NCBI RefSeq assembly: GCF_014203595.1
Contig: NZ_JACHJK010000002.1
Span: 186,001-250,000, forward strand
From: Streptomyces echinatus
GTDB taxonomy: Bacteria; Actinomycetota; Actinomycetes; Streptomycetales; Streptomycetaceae
Direction of reading: 5' to 3'
DNA: 64,000 bases
Under the pieces are notes generated by a model. It was given only the letters and a program-made list of their open reading frames with translations, was not told the origin of the DNA and did no database searches. Positions 8,319 to 16,168 of this stretch are shown here, in pieces. The translations under genes were made by a program, and so were the position numbers. The first letter of the stretch is position 1, and each line of letters starts with the position of its first letter.

Positions 8319-9286
8319 TGCGTCTTGTCCACCGCGTTGATCAGCGGCTGTCCGGCGGCGAACCGCCGCGCGTTGTCCACCAGCACCTGGAGCCTGCGCT
8401 CCGCGGCGTGCGGTCCGGCACCCGCCACGTGCGGGGTGATCAGCGCCCTGGGGTGCCGCCAGAGCGGATGATCCGGCGGCAGCGGTTCCCGCTCCAGGAC
8501 GTCCAGGGCAGCGCCTCGGATCCACCCCGTGTCCAGGACCGCGATCAGGTCGTCGAGGCGGACGGTGGGGCCGCGGCCCACGTTGACGAGACAGGATCCG
8601 CGTTTCATCGACGCCAGCCGCGCCGCGTCCATCAGCCCTTCCGTCCGAGGCGTGTGGGGCACGGTGAGGATCACGACGTCCGCCTGCGGGAGCACACGGT
8701 CGAGGTGTTCGGGTGGATGCACGCGGTCGAATCCGGGTGGCGGTGCCGTCACCCGGGGGTCGACGCCCTCCACACGCGTGCCGAACGCGGCGAGCAGCCG
8801 CCCTGTCTCGGCGCCGACCGCGCCCGCGCCGACGACGAGCACCCGCGCCTCGCCGAGCGGCACGATGGCGTCGTCCGACCAGTCCGGTGCCCAGGTGGCG
8901 GCCGCCTGGTCGCGCACATAGCGCGGGAGCTGTCTGGCGAGGGCCAGCACCAGCGCCACGGCGTGCGCGGCGACATGGTCGGTGTAGGTGTCCCGCATGT
9001 TCGTCACCTCGACCGGATGACGTACCAGCGCCGGATGGTAGAAGCCCGGCGGTGGCCCTGCCTGGGGGGCTTGCAGCCACCGCAACCGGGTTGCGGCGGC
9101 CAGGAGTTCGGGGGTGAGGCTGCCGTATGCGGCGTCGGCGTGGGCGAGCGCGGCCGCGAGGTCTTCGGCGCCCTCGGGGCAGAGGACCTCGATCCCCGGC
9201 ACGGCGTCGGCGAGGATGCCGGGCCAGGTCCGCGTCTCGTCCGGCCGCGGGGGGATCATGACCAGGGTGAAACCGGCTGTGCTCAT
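8309..9286 (-). CDS. D-isomer-specific 2-hydroxyacid dehydrogenase (first copy)
   Basis: A protein of 325 residues. The NAD-binding Rossmann motif VVGAGAVGAETG lies at about residues 151-162. The catalytic triad of the family is complete: Arg238 (NVGRGP), Glu267 (EREPLP) and His286 (TPHVAGA). It should interconvert a 2-oxo acid and a D-2-hydroxy acid using NAD(P)H in the cytoplasm. The start overlaps the stop of the next upstream dehydrogenase (ATGA, 9283-9286) and its end overlaps the MLE-like gene, so it is translated from the same mRNA. Two divergent copies in tandem suggest two steps, or two substrates, of one pathway. Confidence 0.85.
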   Translation of the reverse strand: MSTAGFTLVMIPPRPDETRTWPGILADAVPGIEVLCPEGAEDLAAALAHADAAYGSLTPELLAAATRLRWLQAPQAGPPPGFYHPALVRHPVEVTNMRDTYTDHVAAHAVALVLALARQLPRYVRDQAAATWAPDWSDDAIVPLGEARVLVVGAGAVGAETGRLLAAFGTRVEGVDPRVTAPPPGFDRVHPPEHLDRVLPQADVVILTVPHTPRTEGLMDAARLASMKRGSCLVNVGRGPTVRLDDLIAVLDTGWIRGAALDVLEREPLPPDHPLWRHPRALITPHVAGAGPHAAERRLQVLVDNARRFAAGQPLINAVDKTQWF

Positions 9287-10281
9287 GCGGCGTGCTCCAT
9301 CGCGTCGGCGACCACCTCGTGCCGCAGCGGGCGTCCGGCGATGTACCGGGACAGTTCCTCGGCCATGGCCTGGCCGAGCATGCGCCGTTCCGGACCGAGG
9401 CTCCCGGCGAGATGGGGAGTGACCACCACGTTGTCCAGTTGGAAGAGCGGGGAGCCGTCGCGGGGTGGTTCGGGGTCCGTGACATCCAGTACGGCGAACA
9501 GATCCGGCCGCTCACGGAGTACGGTCACCAATGCCGCCTCGTCGACCAGGCCGCCGCGCGCTGTGTTGACGAGCGTGGCATCGAGGCGCATGGACCGCAG
9601 CAGTCGTGCGTCGACCATGCCTCGGGTCTCGTCGATCAGCGGAGCGTGCAGACTCACGACGTCGCATTCGGCGAAGACACGGTTCAGCGTGGCGGGTTCG
9701 ACGCCCAGTGCACGGGCGTCGGAGTCGGGCACGTACGGGTCGTGGGCCAGGACGCGTACGCCGTGCCGCAGCAGGAGTCGCGCGGTGGCCCGCCCGGTGG
9801 CGCCGAGGGAGACAAGCCCGACGGTGGCTCCCGCCGTACCCGGTTCACTGAGCCGAACGGCTGCCGACCGGGTACGGCGCGCGGTGAGGACGTAGCGCCA
9901 GCCGTGCTTGAGGGCGTACAGGATCTGGGAGAGGGCGAAGTCGGCGACCTTGTCGGCGATCACCGTCCCGGCGGACGAGATCCGTATTCCGCGCTCCCAG
10001 GACGCGTCGGTCACCAGGGGGCGCACCGATCCGGCGGCGTACAGCACGAGCCGGAGCCTCGGCGCGCGGTCCAGGAAGTCGGCGGTGAGCCGGGGGGCAC
10101 CCCAGCCGGTGACGAGTACTTCGACGTCCCGCAGGGTTGCCGCGGAGAGGTCCTCCGCGGCGCACGGCGGCTGCTCGATGGTCAAGTGGTGTTCGATCTC
10201 GATGCGTTCGTCCGGCCCGTAGACGTCGTCGAAGCGGGCCGGATCCATCACGTACAGTCCGGTGAGCGGCTTGTGCGTCAC
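9283..10281 (-). CDS. D-isomer-specific 2-hydroxyacid dehydrogenase (second copy)
   Basis: A protein of 332 residues from GTG 10281, which overlaps the stop of the upstream gene as GTGA. The nucleotide-binding stretch is GLVSLGATGRATARLL, and the catalytic residues lie in NTARGGLVDE (Arg), DPEPPRDGSPL (Glu) and TPHLAGS (His). It resembles the phosphoglycerate/glyoxylate reductase-like branch seen in actinobacterial sugar operons more than its neighbour does. The two dehydrogenases share only the family motifs, so this is not a recent duplication. The substrate is not readable from the sequence. Confidence 0.85.
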   Translation of the reverse strand: MTHKPLTGLYVMDPARFDDVYGPDERIEIEHHLTIEQPPCAAEDLSAATLRDVEVLVTGWGAPRLTADFLDRAPRLRLVLYAAGSVRPLVTDASWERGIRISSAGTVIADKVADFALSQILYALKHGWRYVLTARRTRSAAVRLSEPGTAGATVGLVSLGATGRATARLLLRHGVRVLAHDPYVPDSDARALGVEPATLNRVFAECDVVSLHAPLIDETRGMVDARLLRSMRLDATLVNTARGGLVDEAALVTVLRERPDLFAVLDVTDPEPPRDGSPLFQLDNVVVTPHLAGSLGPERRMLGQAMAEELSRYIAGRPLRHEVVADAMEHAA

Positions 10282-11519
10282 GCTGCTCCCTCCGCGGTCG
10301 CTGTGGTGATCGTGTCGATGGGGGTGACTGCCGCCTGTGCCTCGGCCGTGCGCAGAGCACGCAGCCGGGCGGGGGAGGCGAGACCCGCGTGGTAGTAGCG
10401 AATGGCCCGCGCTCCGGCGGCCCGCAGCCGAGCCACCCTCCTGGCGAGGTGTGCCGGGTGCTCCTCCAGTACGGACACGTTGGCGATGACCGGCCGGGTG
10501 CTGTCCCGCACCGCGTCCTTGACGCGGGCCACCGCCCGGTCCTCGTCGTCCCAGCATTTGACGACGAAGCCCGTGGCCCGGCCGGCGAACCGGTCCAGCG
10601 CGAGACCGCTGTCGGGTCCGATGGCCTGCGGGTCGCCGTCCGCCATCAGGAGGATCTCCCGGCCGGACGCGACAGCGGCGATCTGCCGCGTCAACTCCTC
10701 GATCACGGACTGCCGGTGACGCAGCAGGGCACCTGCGGCCTGCTCCCCCAGCGACTCGGTGAGCAGCCGCGGGGCCCGGACTCCGGCACGCATCTCCGCG
10801 TCGACGGTGCGACGTGTCGCATGTGCGACAGCGACGGGGTCCGCTCCGGCGGACTCGATCCCCTTGCGGCAGGCAGGGCACAGGCAGACCGACAGAAGGG
10901 TGCGACAGCCTCGGCTCAGATCGGCGCCGGCTGTCTTCTCATGGTGGCTGCCATGGTCGAATCCCAGCCATCCGCAGGCCTCCAGCATCAGGGCCGGAAC
11001 CTCCGCGGCGTCGTAGCGTTCGCAGAAGGCTCGGATCAACCGGACGGCGTAGAGGGCGACTTCGGGTTGCGCAGGGCACAGGGCGTAGCCGTAGCGCTCA
11101 CCGAAAGCGTTACGCACCGTCAGATCGGGTGCGCGCTCCCCCATCGCCGTGCTGTGCGTGAGGACCAGCCACGCCTCGACCCGCAGTCCCTGGCTCCGCA
11201 GCGCCGAGGCCGCGGTGCCGAAGCGGTCCGGGGTGTCGACGGCCCAGGCGGGCGCAGCCGGTACCAGGCGCCTGTGCCGCCACCGGTCCGGGACGAGCGG
11301 GAAGTACGCGGCGGCGTGCGTGGCGTGCACGATGCGGTGGACGGGATGGTACGGCGTCATGGCGCGCACCGAGTGGTAGGCGGCCTGCAGGACCACCGCG
11401 CCCACGCCGAGCGCGGCGATACGTTCGGCCGCGGCGGGGTCGCCCACCAGGTCCCAGGTGTAGGCGAAGACGCCGTCGGGATCGGCGGATCCGAGCGGCT
11501 CGGTCGTCACGTGGCTCAC
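10278..11519 (-). CDS. Unrecognised 413-residue protein of the sugar-acid operon
   Basis: I do not recognise the family. GTG 11519 is chosen because it forms a GTGA overlap with the stop of the permease gene, the same coupling used elsewhere in this operon; an in-frame GTG at 11510 is the alternative. There is no signal peptide or membrane segment, so it should be cytoplasmic. Seen features: alternating hydrophobic strands and helices suggestive of a TIM barrel (GVGAVVLQAAYHS, GLRVEAWLVLTHS, PALMLEACGW, REILLMADGD, RAIRYYHAG), conserved-looking His and Asp residues, and a Cys cluster (C205, C212, C214, C217 in SVCLCPACRKG) that could bind metal. A glycoside-hydrolase-like barrel is a guess. 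Its position between importer and dehydrogenases implies a catalytic step in the pathway. Confidence 0.6.
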   Translation of the reverse strand: MSHVTTEPLGSADPDGVFAYTWDLVGDPAAAERIAALGVGAVVLQAAYHSVRAMTPYHPVHRIVHATHAAAYFPLVPDRWRHRRLVPAAPAWAVDTPDRFGTAASALRSQGLRVEAWLVLTHSTAMGERAPDLTVRNAFGERYGYALCPAQPEVALYAVRLIRAFCERYDAAEVPALMLEACGWLGFDHGSHHEKTAGADLSRGCRTLLSVCLCPACRKGIESAGADPVAVAHATRRTVDAEMRAGVRAPRLLTESLGEQAAGALLRHRQSVIEELTRQIAAVASGREILLMADGDPQAIGPDSGLALDRFAGRATGFVVKCWDDEDRAVARVKDAVRDSTRPVIANVSVLEEHPAHLARRVARLRAAGARAIRYYHAGLASPARLRALRTAEAQAAVTPIDTITTATAEGAA

Positions 11520-12394
11520 TCCTTGGTGGCGCCGGCCAGGCCGCGCACGAAGTAACTCTGGAAGAAGATGAAGACGATCAGCATCGGAATGACGGACAGG
11601 GTCATTCCGGCGGCGAAGCCGGTCCAGTCCACGGAGTGCTCGCCCTTGAACGACAGCATTCCGACGGCCAGGTTCTGCAGGTCCGGCTGGCCGAGTGTGA
11701 ACACCAGCGGGATGTTGAACTCGTTCCAGTTGGTGATGAACTGGAAAATGACGACCACGGCGATGACGGGCTTCGCCAGGGGCAGGACCAGCCTGAAGGT
11801 CCGCAGGAAGCCTGCCCCGTCGAGCTTCGCGGCGTCGAAGAGGTCCTTCGGTACGCCGGAGAAGAATCCGACGAAGAGAAGGACATAGAGGGCGCCCGCC
11901 GCACCGGACATCGCCAAAACGACGCCGGCCCGCGTGTTCAGCAGGCCGAGCCGGTCGACCAGGACGAACTGCGGGATGATGATGGAGGCCACCGGCACGA
12001 ACAGGGTGGCCACGATCAGGCGGTGCAGCAGTTTTCGTCCGGGGAATTCGTAGCGGGCCAGAACGTAGCCGCACAGGGCCGACTTGAACAGTTCGATGAG
12101 GGTGGATGCGACCGCGTAGAGAACCGTGTTGAAGAGGTACCGGGAAAACCCGGCGTCCACCCACGCCCGGCGGAAGTTGTCGAAGTTCCACTGGTCGGGT
12201 ATGAGGCTGGCGCCTCCTGTGAACAGCCCGTTCTGGGTCTTGAAGGCCCCCGCGACGATCCACAGGAACGGATAGACCCAGACCAGACCGACCACGATCA
12301 GCAGGGGCAGAGCCACGAGGTTGGCCCGGGCGGGCCTGGAAAGACGCACGGAGCGGCGGGGGGCCGAGGGCGTGCGGAGTTCGGGACGGGACAT
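11516..12394 (-). CDS. Sugar ABC transporter permease (MalG/UgpE type)
   Basis: A protein of 292 residues from ATG 12394, whose first base is shared with the stop of the upstream permease (TGATG). Six transmembrane segments are evident. The cytoplasmic EAA loop that docks the ATPase reads FDAAKLDGAGFLRTFRLVLPL. The protein ends with the usual YFVRGLAGATKE tail of the MalG class. With the MalF-type partner and the lipoprotein it forms a carbohydrate importer of the CUT1 class. No ATPase gene is present, so the importer probably uses a shared MsiK-type ATPase encoded elsewhere, as is common in Streptomyces. Confidence 0.92.
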   Translation of the reverse strand: MSRPELRTPSAPRRSVRLSRPARANLVALPLLIVVGLVWVYPFLWIVAGAFKTQNGLFTGGASLIPDQWNFDNFRRAWVDAGFSRYLFNTVLYAVASTLIELFKSALCGYVLARYEFPGRKLLHRLIVATLFVPVASIIIPQFVLVDRLGLLNTRAGVVLAMSGAAGALYVLLFVGFFSGVPKDLFDAAKLDGAGFLRTFRLVLPLAKPVIAVVVIFQFITNWNEFNIPLVFTLGQPDLQNLAVGMLSFKGEHSVDWTGFAAGMTLSVIPMLIVFIFFQSYFVRGLAGATKE

Positions 12395-13416
12395 CAGACT
12401 CCGTACTCCTTCCGCAGTCTCTGCGCCCTGCGGACGAAGAGGCCCTGGCTGGTCACGAGGACGAATGCCATGACGGAGAAGAGCAGCGCGGCAGCCGAGG
12501 CGTATCCGTAGGCGAAGGGCAGCGAGCCGAATGCCTGCCGGTAGATGAAGTACGAGACCACGTAGGTGCTGGTGCCCGGGCCACCACCGGTGAGGGTGAC
12601 GACGAGCCCGAACACATGCATCGCGTTGACCAGGGCAAGCATCACGATCACCACGGCCACGGGCCGGATCATGGGCAGGGTGATGCGCGTGAGCTTCTGC
12701 CACTCGCTCGCCCCGTCGAGGGCTGCGGCCTCGTACAGTTCGTCGGGCACGTTCTGCAGCGCCGCCATCCAGTAGATCATGTACTGCCCGAAGACCTGCC
12801 AGACGGAGATCAGGATCAGCGCCAGCAAAGCGGTCCAGCGGTTGGCGAAGACATCGGTCGTGCCGTCGGTCAGGCCGAGCCCGTGCAGCGCGGAGTTGAG
12901 CGCGCCGTTGGACGGGTTGAGCAGATAGGTGAAGACGAGGCCGGCCATGGCCACGGGAATGATCAGTGGCGCGAAGAAGACCGTGCGCAGCGCCTTCTTC
13001 GCCCGCAGCCACTTCCTGGTCATCACCAGCGCGGCGAGCAGGGACAAGGGCAGCTTGATCAGGGTCGTGCCGATGGCGAACAGCAGGGTGTTGACGACGG
13101 CCTGCCAGAAGAGCGGGTCGCCGAGCAGACGGCTGTAGTTGTCGCCGCCGACGAACTGCTCGGGCGGGCCGGTGCCCGACCACTCGAAGAAGGAGTAGTA
13201 GACGGTCGCGATCAGCGGCCAGAGCGTGAAACCGAGGTAGAGGAGGAGGAACGGCCCGAGGAAGGCCGCCACCCATAACCGGTCACGTCCACGGGCACGC
13301 TCCCGGTTCCCCTCGGGTGGTCTGCCGGGCCGGCTTCGGAACGCCGCTCTCCGTGGGCGGGCGGCAGTGGTCGGGGCGGCGTCGGGCGGTCGCGGGCCGG
13401 TGGGCGCGAGAGTCAT
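12394..13416 (-). CDS. Sugar ABC transporter permease (MalF/UgpA type) with a TTA codon
   Basis: A protein of 340 residues with an extended Ala/Pro/Arg-rich cytoplasmic N-terminus (about 45 residues) followed by six transmembrane segments. The EAA loop reads YEAAALDGASEWQKLTRITLPMI. Leu47, at the start of TM1, is encoded by TTA (minus strand, 13278-13276). This is the only TTA I found in this operon, so import should depend on the bldA leucyl-tRNA and hence on developmental stage. It lies 51 bases downstream of the binding-protein gene and is translationally coupled to the MalG-type partner. Confidence 0.92.
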   Translation of the reverse strand: MTLAPTGPRPPDAAPTTAARPRRAAFRSRPGRPPEGNRERARGRDRLWVAAFLGPFLLLYLGFTLWPLIATVYYSFFEWSGTGPPEQFVGGDNYSRLLGDPLFWQAVVNTLLFAIGTTLIKLPLSLLAALVMTRKWLRAKKALRTVFFAPLIIPVAMAGLVFTYLLNPSNGALNSALHGLGLTDGTTDVFANRWTALLALILISVWQVFGQYMIYWMAALQNVPDELYEAAALDGASEWQKLTRITLPMIRPVAVVIVMLALVNAMHVFGLVVTLTGGGPGTSTYVVSYFIYRQAFGSLPFAYGYASAAALLFSVMAFVLVTSQGLFVRRAQRLRKEYGV

Positions 13417-13467
13417 AGGAGGTCCTTTGCGGTCCTTGCTGACGTCCGGTGTCCGGGGCGAGAGCGG

Positions 13468-14931
13468 CTACTTGGCCGGCCGGTAGTCGGAGGTGTACGA
13501 CCAGTCGGGGAAGGTGAAGCAGTCGAGGGAGACCTTCAGTCCCTGGGCCGCTTCCTGCTTCAGCTGGTCCGTGAGGGTCTTCTGCCGTGCGGCGACGATC
13601 CGTTGGGCCTCGGGCCGAAGTGACGTGCCCGAGTTCAGGGCCCCGGACATGGCCTCGTACTCCCAGGTGGGCCGCTCGCCGATGGCTTTGACGTATGCCT
13701 TGGACTTCACCAGGTCGGGGCACTTGGCGACCGGGAGGGGCAGCTTGACCCGGTAACCGGGCTCGTCGGCGATCTTCGTGATCCGCCGGATCGCGGGGTC
13801 CGTGATGTAGCGGGCGTTGTCCGCGAAAGCCAGCGTCCCGAAGCCGTCCTTGAGGTACTCCTTGGCGAAGTAGCCGTCGGGCCGCGTCATCCAGTCGAGG
13901 AAGGTCCACGCGGCCTTCGACTGTTTGCTCTTCGCGCTCACCCAGTACTTGTTGCCGTCCGGCTGGCTCCAGAGGGCACCCTTCGAGCCGTCGTCCGGAA
14001 CGGGATGGGGAGCCACGGCGTACTGGTCGGACTTCATGCCGAGGGAGGTGAGCACCGAGGGCAGCCAGGTGCCGTCCATCATGATGCCGGCCTGTCCCGA
14101 GGCGAACTGCTGCCGGGAGAAGTTCTTGTCGTTGGTGCCGGGCGCCAGGTAGCCGTCCTTCTTGAGCTCCTGGATGAACGCGAACACCTTCTGCGCCTGC
14201 GGTTCGGCCAGCGAGAACGTGCCCTTGCGGTAGTCGAAGAACCAGTCGTTGAAGGTGTACTCGCCGGCGGCGAGGGCGTAGAAGATGCGCTGAAAGTCGA
14301 CGTCCTTGGTGGGTGCGGCGATGCAGTAGGCCTTGGTCTCGGCCTTGATACGGGCACAGGCTGTCTTCAGGTCGGACCAGGTCTTCGGGGGCGCCGCCGT
14401 GTCGAGTCCGGCGTCGGCGAAGACCTTCTTGTTGAGGAACATGTAACCGGGACCCCAGTAGGTGCTCTCCGAGAGAGGGAACCCGTAGGTCTTCCCGTCG
14501 AGTTGGTTGACCCCGTTGACGAACGAGCCGGCCGGCCACCGCTCGGTGAAGCTCGCGGGCAGCGCGGAACCGCCGTCGAGTGGCTGGATCCACTTCTGGT
14601 CGAGCAGTTGCGACATGGCCAACGGGCCGTTGTCGCTCCAGTAGAAGATGTCCGGGCCCTGGCCGCTCTGGAACGCCAGCGGCAGCGTGCGCTTGTACTC
14701 GTCCTGGGAGATCGACTGCCACTGGACGGTGATGTCGGGGTGCTGCCGGTGGAACTCCTCGGTGACCTTCTTGTGGAAGTCGGTCTGCTCCGCGGAGTAG
14801 TCCCAGATCTTCAGTGCGGTGCCCGAAGAGCCTGAGCCCCCGCCGCACGCCGCGAGCAGCGGTGCCACCACCACGGATGCAAGCGCCAGCCTGCCGATCC
14901 GGGATGTTCCCGCGCTGCGTCCTGTCCCCAT
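13468..14931 (-). CDS. Extracellular sugar-binding lipoprotein of an ABC importer
   Basis: A protein of 487 residues from ATG 14931 with AGGAG 7 bases upstream; an in-frame ATG at 14982 lacks such a site. It has a lipoprotein signal with a lipobox ending LLAAC (Cys29), so it is anchored to the outer face of the membrane. The mature protein is a CUT1-type solute-binding protein (FHRQHPDITVQWQS after the first strand, a central GIMMDGTWLPSV, and a late AAWTFLDWMTRP). It is the first gene of the operon. LacI-type operators lie 94-229 bases upstream. The ligand is unknown; alginate-derived oligomers are suggested by the PL7 gene at the operon's far end. Confidence 0.92.
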   Translation of the reverse strand: MGTGRSAGTSRIGRLALASVVVAPLLAACGGGSGSSGTALKIWDYSAEQTDFHKKVTEEFHRQHPDITVQWQSISQDEYKRTLPLAFQSGQGPDIFYWSDNGPLAMSQLLDQKWIQPLDGGSALPASFTERWPAGSFVNGVNQLDGKTYGFPLSESTYWGPGYMFLNKKVFADAGLDTAAPPKTWSDLKTACARIKAETKAYCIAAPTKDVDFQRIFYALAAGEYTFNDWFFDYRKGTFSLAEPQAQKVFAFIQELKKDGYLAPGTNDKNFSRQQFASGQAGIMMDGTWLPSVLTSLGMKSDQYAVAPHPVPDDGSKGALWSQPDGNKYWVSAKSKQSKAAWTFLDWMTRPDGYFAKEYLKDGFGTLAFADNARYITDPAIRRITKIADEPGYRVKLPLPVAKCPDLVKSKAYVKAIGERPTWEYEAMSGALNSGTSLRPEAQRIVAARQKTLTDQLKQEAAQGLKVSLDCFTFPDWSYTSDYRPAK

Positions 14932-15024
14932 CGTCGGCTCCTGCTCTGTCGGGATCGCGGCTCTGTCGGCCCTCGGTGACACACGGGGCCGAAGCGCGGA
15001 TGACGTTAGGGCGCATCACCCGGG

Positions 15025-15042
15025 CTAGCAAGCGTTTTCACG
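15025..15042. promoter_or_regulatory. LacI-family operator candidate, importer-operon side
   Basis: Read on the minus strand, the site contains TGAAAACGCTTGC, matching the LacI/GalR consensus TGAAAnCGnTTnCA with the central CG step. It lies 94 bases upstream of the binding-lipoprotein start, in the promoter region of the importer operon. A LacI-type repressor gene begins about 1.1 kb away, on the other side of the same divergent region. Autoregulation and operon control by that repressor is the simplest reading. Confidence 0.55.
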
Positions 15043-15145
15043 AAGTCATGCTTCCCGGCTGACCCTGATGGCGTGTCATGAAGCGCCTCTGAACAGGAAG
15101 TTTTTGGCACTCGACGACCTTCGAAGAAAGTTAGGTATAGCTTGA

Positions 15146-15160
15146 GGGAGCGCTTTCACA
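15146..15160. promoter_or_regulatory. LacI-family operator candidate, isomerase side
   Basis: GGGAGCGCTTTCACA is centred on AGCGCT. Its left half equals the half-site of the known Streptomyces CebR operator (TGGGAGCGCTCCCA) and its right half resembles the TTTCA half-site of the 15025 operator. It lies 62 bases upstream of the isomerase GTG and just downstream of a TATAGC stretch (15136-15141) that could be a -10 box, so a repressor bound here would block transcription. With the 15025 site it frames the divergent promoter region (14932-15221). Confidence 0.5.
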
Positions 15161-15221
15161 GATTTCTCGCCGGGTACCGGGAGCCTGGGCGGGCCCCCGG
15201 GCCGCCGGAAGGGAGTACGTC

Positions 15222-16037
15222 GTGCAGGTCCTCGTCCTCACCAAGCCGTTCGGGTCGCTGCCACCCGAGAACCTCGCCGACCAGCTGGCCAGGGCCGGGG
15301 CGGACGGCGCGGATCTGCTGGTCAGGGACGGGCAGACCGTCACACCCGCCACCCCGCGGCGGATCAGCGAGACGGCACGAGCCCTACGCGGCAACGGACT
15401 TGAACTCGGCCTCGTCAGCACGGATCTGACCGCGGCGGGCAGCGAGGCCGAACGCATCGTCGGGCATTGCGCCCAGGCGGGCGTACGACTGCTGCGCCTC
15501 GGCTTCTACCGGTACGAGGCGGGGTCGGACCACGCCTCCGGCCTGGACCGGGCCCGACGCGACCTCGCGGGCCTCGCCGAACTGGCCGCCCGCCACGGCG
15601 TACGGCCCGTACTCGCGCTGCACCACGGCACGTTGCACCCCTCGGCCGCCCACGCGATGCGGCTCCTGGACGGCCGCGACGACGTCCGCGTGCTGCTCGA
15701 CCCGGGCAACCAGGCCAAAGAGGGAAGCGAGGACCTGCGCCTCTCCCTCGACACGCTCGGCGGCCCGGACCGGGTTGGCTGTGTGGGCGTGAAGAACGCG
15801 GTGTGGGAACCGAGTGGGCCGAGTGGCGGCTGGAACTGCCGCTGGCAGCCGCTCGCCGACGGCGGAGTCGTCCCCTGGCCCGTGGTCCTGTCCGGTCTCG
15901 CCACACTCGGCTACACCGGCCCGCTCTCCCTGCACGTCCACTACCCGCCCGACGACCCGTTCGCTGCGGTCCGTCGGGACCTCGCCCACCTGCGCGGACT
16001 ACGGACCGCGGCGGGCATACCGCCGTCGGCCGGCTGA
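15222..16037 (+). CDS. Sugar-phosphate isomerase/epimerase-like TIM-barrel protein
   Basis: A protein of 271 residues from GTG 15222, with a GGAAGGG ribosome site. The fold is that of the xylose-isomerase-like/AP-endonuclease-2 barrel: strands ending GVRLLRLGFYR, RPVLALHHGT, VRVLLDPGNQAKEG, VGCVGVKNA and GPLSLHVHY. Metal-binding candidates are the His pair in LALHHGT, the Asp in LLDPGNQ and the C-terminal His pair. It may isomerise or epimerise a keto-sugar released inside the cell. It is divergent from the importer operon and upstream of the LacI gene on the same strand, so it shares their regulation. Confidence 0.78.
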   Translation: MQVLVLTKPFGSLPPENLADQLARAGADGADLLVRDGQTVTPATPRRISETARALRGNGLELGLVSTDLTAAGSEAERIVGHCAQAGVRLLRLGFYRYEAGSDHASGLDRARRDLAGLAELAARHGVRPVLALHHGTLHPSAAHAMRLLDGRDDVRVLLDPGNQAKEGSEDLRLSLDTLGGPDRVGCVGVKNAVWEPSGPSGGWNCRWQPLADGGVVPWPVVLSGLATLGYTGPLSLHVHYPPDDPFAAVRRDLAHLRGLRTAAGIPPSAG

Positions 16038-16168
16038 ACGACGAACTACGCTGACGTGAGACCAAGGGCGACTGGGAGCTGGGTTTGGCGACTTCGAACG
16101 TACCGGGGACGAGGGGGAACCCGAGATCCTCGGCAGAGCGGGCTTTCCCTTCGGACGGTGTCGGCGAG

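Noticed and set aside
15104..15141. TTGGCA (15104) with TAGGTA or TATAGC as a promoter for the isomerase gene
   Set aside because: The spacing is 22-26 bases, too long for a standard promoter; only the TATAGC is kept as a weak -10 hint.
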